A DNA stretch of 21,989 nucleotides from the NCBI GenBank assembly GCA_031431235.1, contig JANPDA010000501.1:1-21989 (forward strand), read 5' to 3'. Position 1 is the first letter of the stretch; every line of letters begins with the position of its first letter. Under the pieces are notes generated by a model. It saw nothing but the letters and a program-made list of their open reading frames with translations, was not told the origin of the DNA and did not search any database. Shown piece after piece: positions 20,358 to 21,989 of the stretch. The translations under genes and the position numbers were made by a program. The stretch is from JANNSW01 sp031431235. Lineage in GTDB: Bacteria > Pseudomonadota > Alphaproteobacteria > Rhizobiales > Hyphomicrobiaceae.

Positions 20358-21788
20358 TCAGACCTTGGGCCGCTTGTCGAACCAGGGCGCCGCCTGCTCG
20401 AGGCTCGCGGCGAGCTTCAGCAATGCCGCATCCTCGCCGAAGCGCGCCATGAAATGGACGCCGACCGGCAGGCTCTCCTTGGTCCAGTGGAGGGGCACCG
20501 AGATCGCGGGCTGGCCGGTCGCGTTGGCGAGCGGGCAGAACGGGGAGTAGGGCAGCACGCCCTTCGGCCCGAGCCGATAGTCGAGGAAGTCCTCGTTGTC
20601 GGGCTTGAAGCGCCCGATCCGGGCGGGCGGCTCGGCGAGCGTCGGCGTGAGCAGCATGTCATAGTCGACGAGGAAGTGGGCCATGGTCCGGCCAACCGTA
20701 TGAACCGTGTTGATCGCGGCGAGATAGTCGGCGCCCGACACGGTCCTGGCATGCTCACAGGCGCCCCGCGTCACCCCCTCGATATCGTCGCGACCCGCTG
20801 CGCGCTTCATTTCCTGCTCGCGCGAGCGCACGGTCAGCAGCGTTCCGCAGGCCACCACATTCGTCCACGACCGCATCAAGTGCAAAATGTCGACTGCGGG
20901 CCGCGCCTCGACGATCTCATGGCCCAGCTGATCACAGAGCTTCATCGCCTTCTCGACCGCTTTCACGCATTCCTTGTGCACGGGTGTGCCATCGAACGTG
21001 GTCTTGCAGACGGCGATCCGCAGCCGGCCGGGCGGCGTCTTGATCTCTTCCAGATAAGGCCAGGCGACGGCCGGCGCCCAATAGGGGGCGCCGAGATCGG
21101 GCCCATGGGTCGCATCGATCAGGGCGGCGGTGTCGCGCACCGAGCGGGTCAGGAAGCCGTCGATCGCCATGCCGCCCCAGCCTTCGCCTGCGAGTGGACC
21201 GTCGGGAAGGCGCGCGCGCGTCGGCTTCAGTCCGAACAGGCCGCAGGAGGTGGCGGGAATGCGCACCGACCCGCCGCCATCGCTGCCATGGGCGATCGGC
21301 ACGATGCCGGCGGCGACCGCCGCGCCCGCGCCGCCGGACGAGCCGCCGGCCACGTGGTCGAGGTTCCAGGGATTGCGTGTCGGCCGCCCATAGACCTGGG
21401 CTTCGCTCGTCGGCCCGATCCCGAATTCGGGGCTCGTGGTGCGCCCGAAAGTGACGACGCCCGAGCGGGCAATCCGCAGATATATCTCGGAATCGACCTT
21501 GTAGCGCGTGTTCTTGAAGAAGCCCGAGCCCATGCTGGTGGGAAAATCGATCGCCTCGCAGCCGAGGTCTTTCAATAGAAAGGGAACGCCCGTGAATGGC
21601 CCGTCGGGCAAGCCGGCCTCGATGGCCTTGCGAGCCTTGTCGGCCTGCAGATGGACGACGGCGGCGATCTGCGCATCCCTACGCTCGACGCGCGCCAGCG
21701 CCGCATCCAGCAACTCGGTTGCCGATACCTTCCGCTGGCGCACCAGCTCGGCGAGGCCGAGACCGTCGTAGCTCTCGTACTCCTTCAT
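20358..21788 (-). CDS. Amidase-signature hydrolase
   Basis: The 476-residue amidase-signature enzyme hydrolyses C-N amide bonds through a Ser-cisSer-Lys triad. Lys73 is in LLKDLG, the cis-Ser is near 150 in VAGGSSGGAGAAVAAG, and the nucleophile Ser174 is in GSDGGGSVRIPAT. The spacing of 24 between the two serines matches known members. The rest follows the family (LFGLKPTRARLP, GFLTRSVRDTAAL, and a C-terminal TGQPAISVPLHWT). GatA is unlikely, since no gatB/gatC neighbours are seen and the tail differs. The ATG at 21788 lies behind purine-rich AGAGGGACAGGGG. It ends 145 bases before the antitoxin start and appears to be transcribed separately. The substrate is unknown. Confidence 0.92.
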   Translation of the reverse strand: MKEYESYDGLGLAELVRQRKVSATELLDAALARVERRDAQIAAVVHLQADKARKAIEAGLPDGPFTGVPFLLKDLGCEAIDFPTSMGSGFFKNTRYKVDSEIYLRIARSGVVTFGRTTSPEFGIGPTSEAQVYGRPTRNPWNLDHVAGGSSGGAGAAVAAGIVPIAHGSDGGGSVRIPATSCGLFGLKPTRARLPDGPLAGEGWGGMAIDGFLTRSVRDTAALIDATHGPDLGAPYWAPAVAWPYLEEIKTPPGRLRIAVCKTTFDGTPVHKECVKAVEKAMKLCDQLGHEIVEARPAVDILHLMRSWTNVVACGTLLTVRSREQEMKRAAGRDDIEGVTRGACEHARTVSGADYLAAINTVHTVGRTMAHFLVDYDMLLTPTLAEPPARIGRFKPDNEDFLDYRLGPKGVLPYSPFCPLANATGQPAISVPLHWTKESLPVGVHFMARFGEDAALLKLAASLEQAAPWFDKRPKV

Positions 21789-21890
21789 GGCCCCTGTCCC
21801 TCTGCTGCGTTGCCTCGCGAAATCAGGTGCCATCGTAGGCAGGAGCACCCCGTGCTGCCAATCCCTGTCTGGCATGGGAGCGCGGCGACA

Positions 21891-21945
21891 GGAGCCGGGC
21901 ACGACGGGGTCGGCTCCCGTCGTGGCCAGCGACCGCTGCGGTCGC
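21891..21945. repeat. Cluster of overlapping hairpins upstream of the amidase
   Basis: Three perfect inverted repeats crowd here. GGAGCCG (21891-21897) pairs with CGGCTCC (21911-21917). CACGACGGG (21900-21908) pairs with CCCGTCGTG (21916-21924). GCGACCG (21929-21935) pairs with CGGTCGC (21939-21945). The first two share bases and exclude each other. The cluster starts 103 bases upstream of the amidase ATG. It could be a terminator for a gene outside the window, a leader switch or a REP-like unit. Confidence 0.5.
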
Positions 21946-21989
21946 CGTTCGCCTGGCCGGCCATTGCCCTTGCTCCAACCGCCTCGCGG

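Overview
This is a high-GC window with strong third-position GC bias. It probably comes from an alphaproteobacterium: hisE next to coaA, a NnrU-family gene, a DUF2852 protein, an extensin-like lipoprotein and CCGGGATGACGG-type intergenic palindromes all point that way. A Rhodospirillales or Hyphomicrobiales chromosome is plausible, but the order cannot be fixed from this sequence. I see no rRNA, tRNA, CRISPR array, insertion sequence or phage gene. Twenty-three genes are well supported and one small ORF is doubtful.

Layout. Positions 1-194 hold hairpins downstream of coaA. hisE-coaA (195-1504, minus) diverges from a secreted protein with a degenerate endonuclease/exonuclease/phosphatase (EEP) fold (1704-3203, plus), which is followed by a short-chain dehydrogenase (3286-4044). 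A repeat-rich convergent gap (4045-4225) leads to a minus-strand operon read from 8365 down to 4226: NnrU-family membrane protein, MOSC protein, trimethylamine-dehydrogenase-like flavo/iron-sulfur enzyme and D-2-hydroxyacid dehydrogenase. A secreted CARDB-like protein (8564-9103, minus) is followed by 834 bases with no convincing gene. Next come DUF2852 and an extensin-like lipoprotein (9938-11193, plus).

The second half begins with a class III aminotransferase (11234-12574, minus). It diverges from an operon encoding a BetI-like TetR regulator and a polyamine-type ABC importer made of two permeases and an ATPase (12736-16384, plus). The first three genes of that operon overlap by ATGA, and no substrate-binding protein is present. 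Then comes an MNT-HEPN toxin-antitoxin pair (16518-17236, plus), a Rieske oxygenase with an SRPBCC partner (17340-18997, minus), a RES-Xre toxin-antitoxin pair (19295-20212, minus) and an amidase (20358-21788, minus).

How it may fit together. Several genes suit uptake and oxidation of amines or quaternary amines: the TMADH-like enzyme, a Rieske oxygenase with the glutamate bridge known from carnitine monooxygenase, a BetI-like regulator, a Pot-type importer, the aminotransferase and the amidase. They are not one operon, so this theme is inference. The strongest oddities are the EEP protein that has lost every recognisable catalytic residue, the altered substrate bowl of the TMADH homologue, and the Rieske/SRPBCC pair sitting between two different toxin-antitoxin modules.
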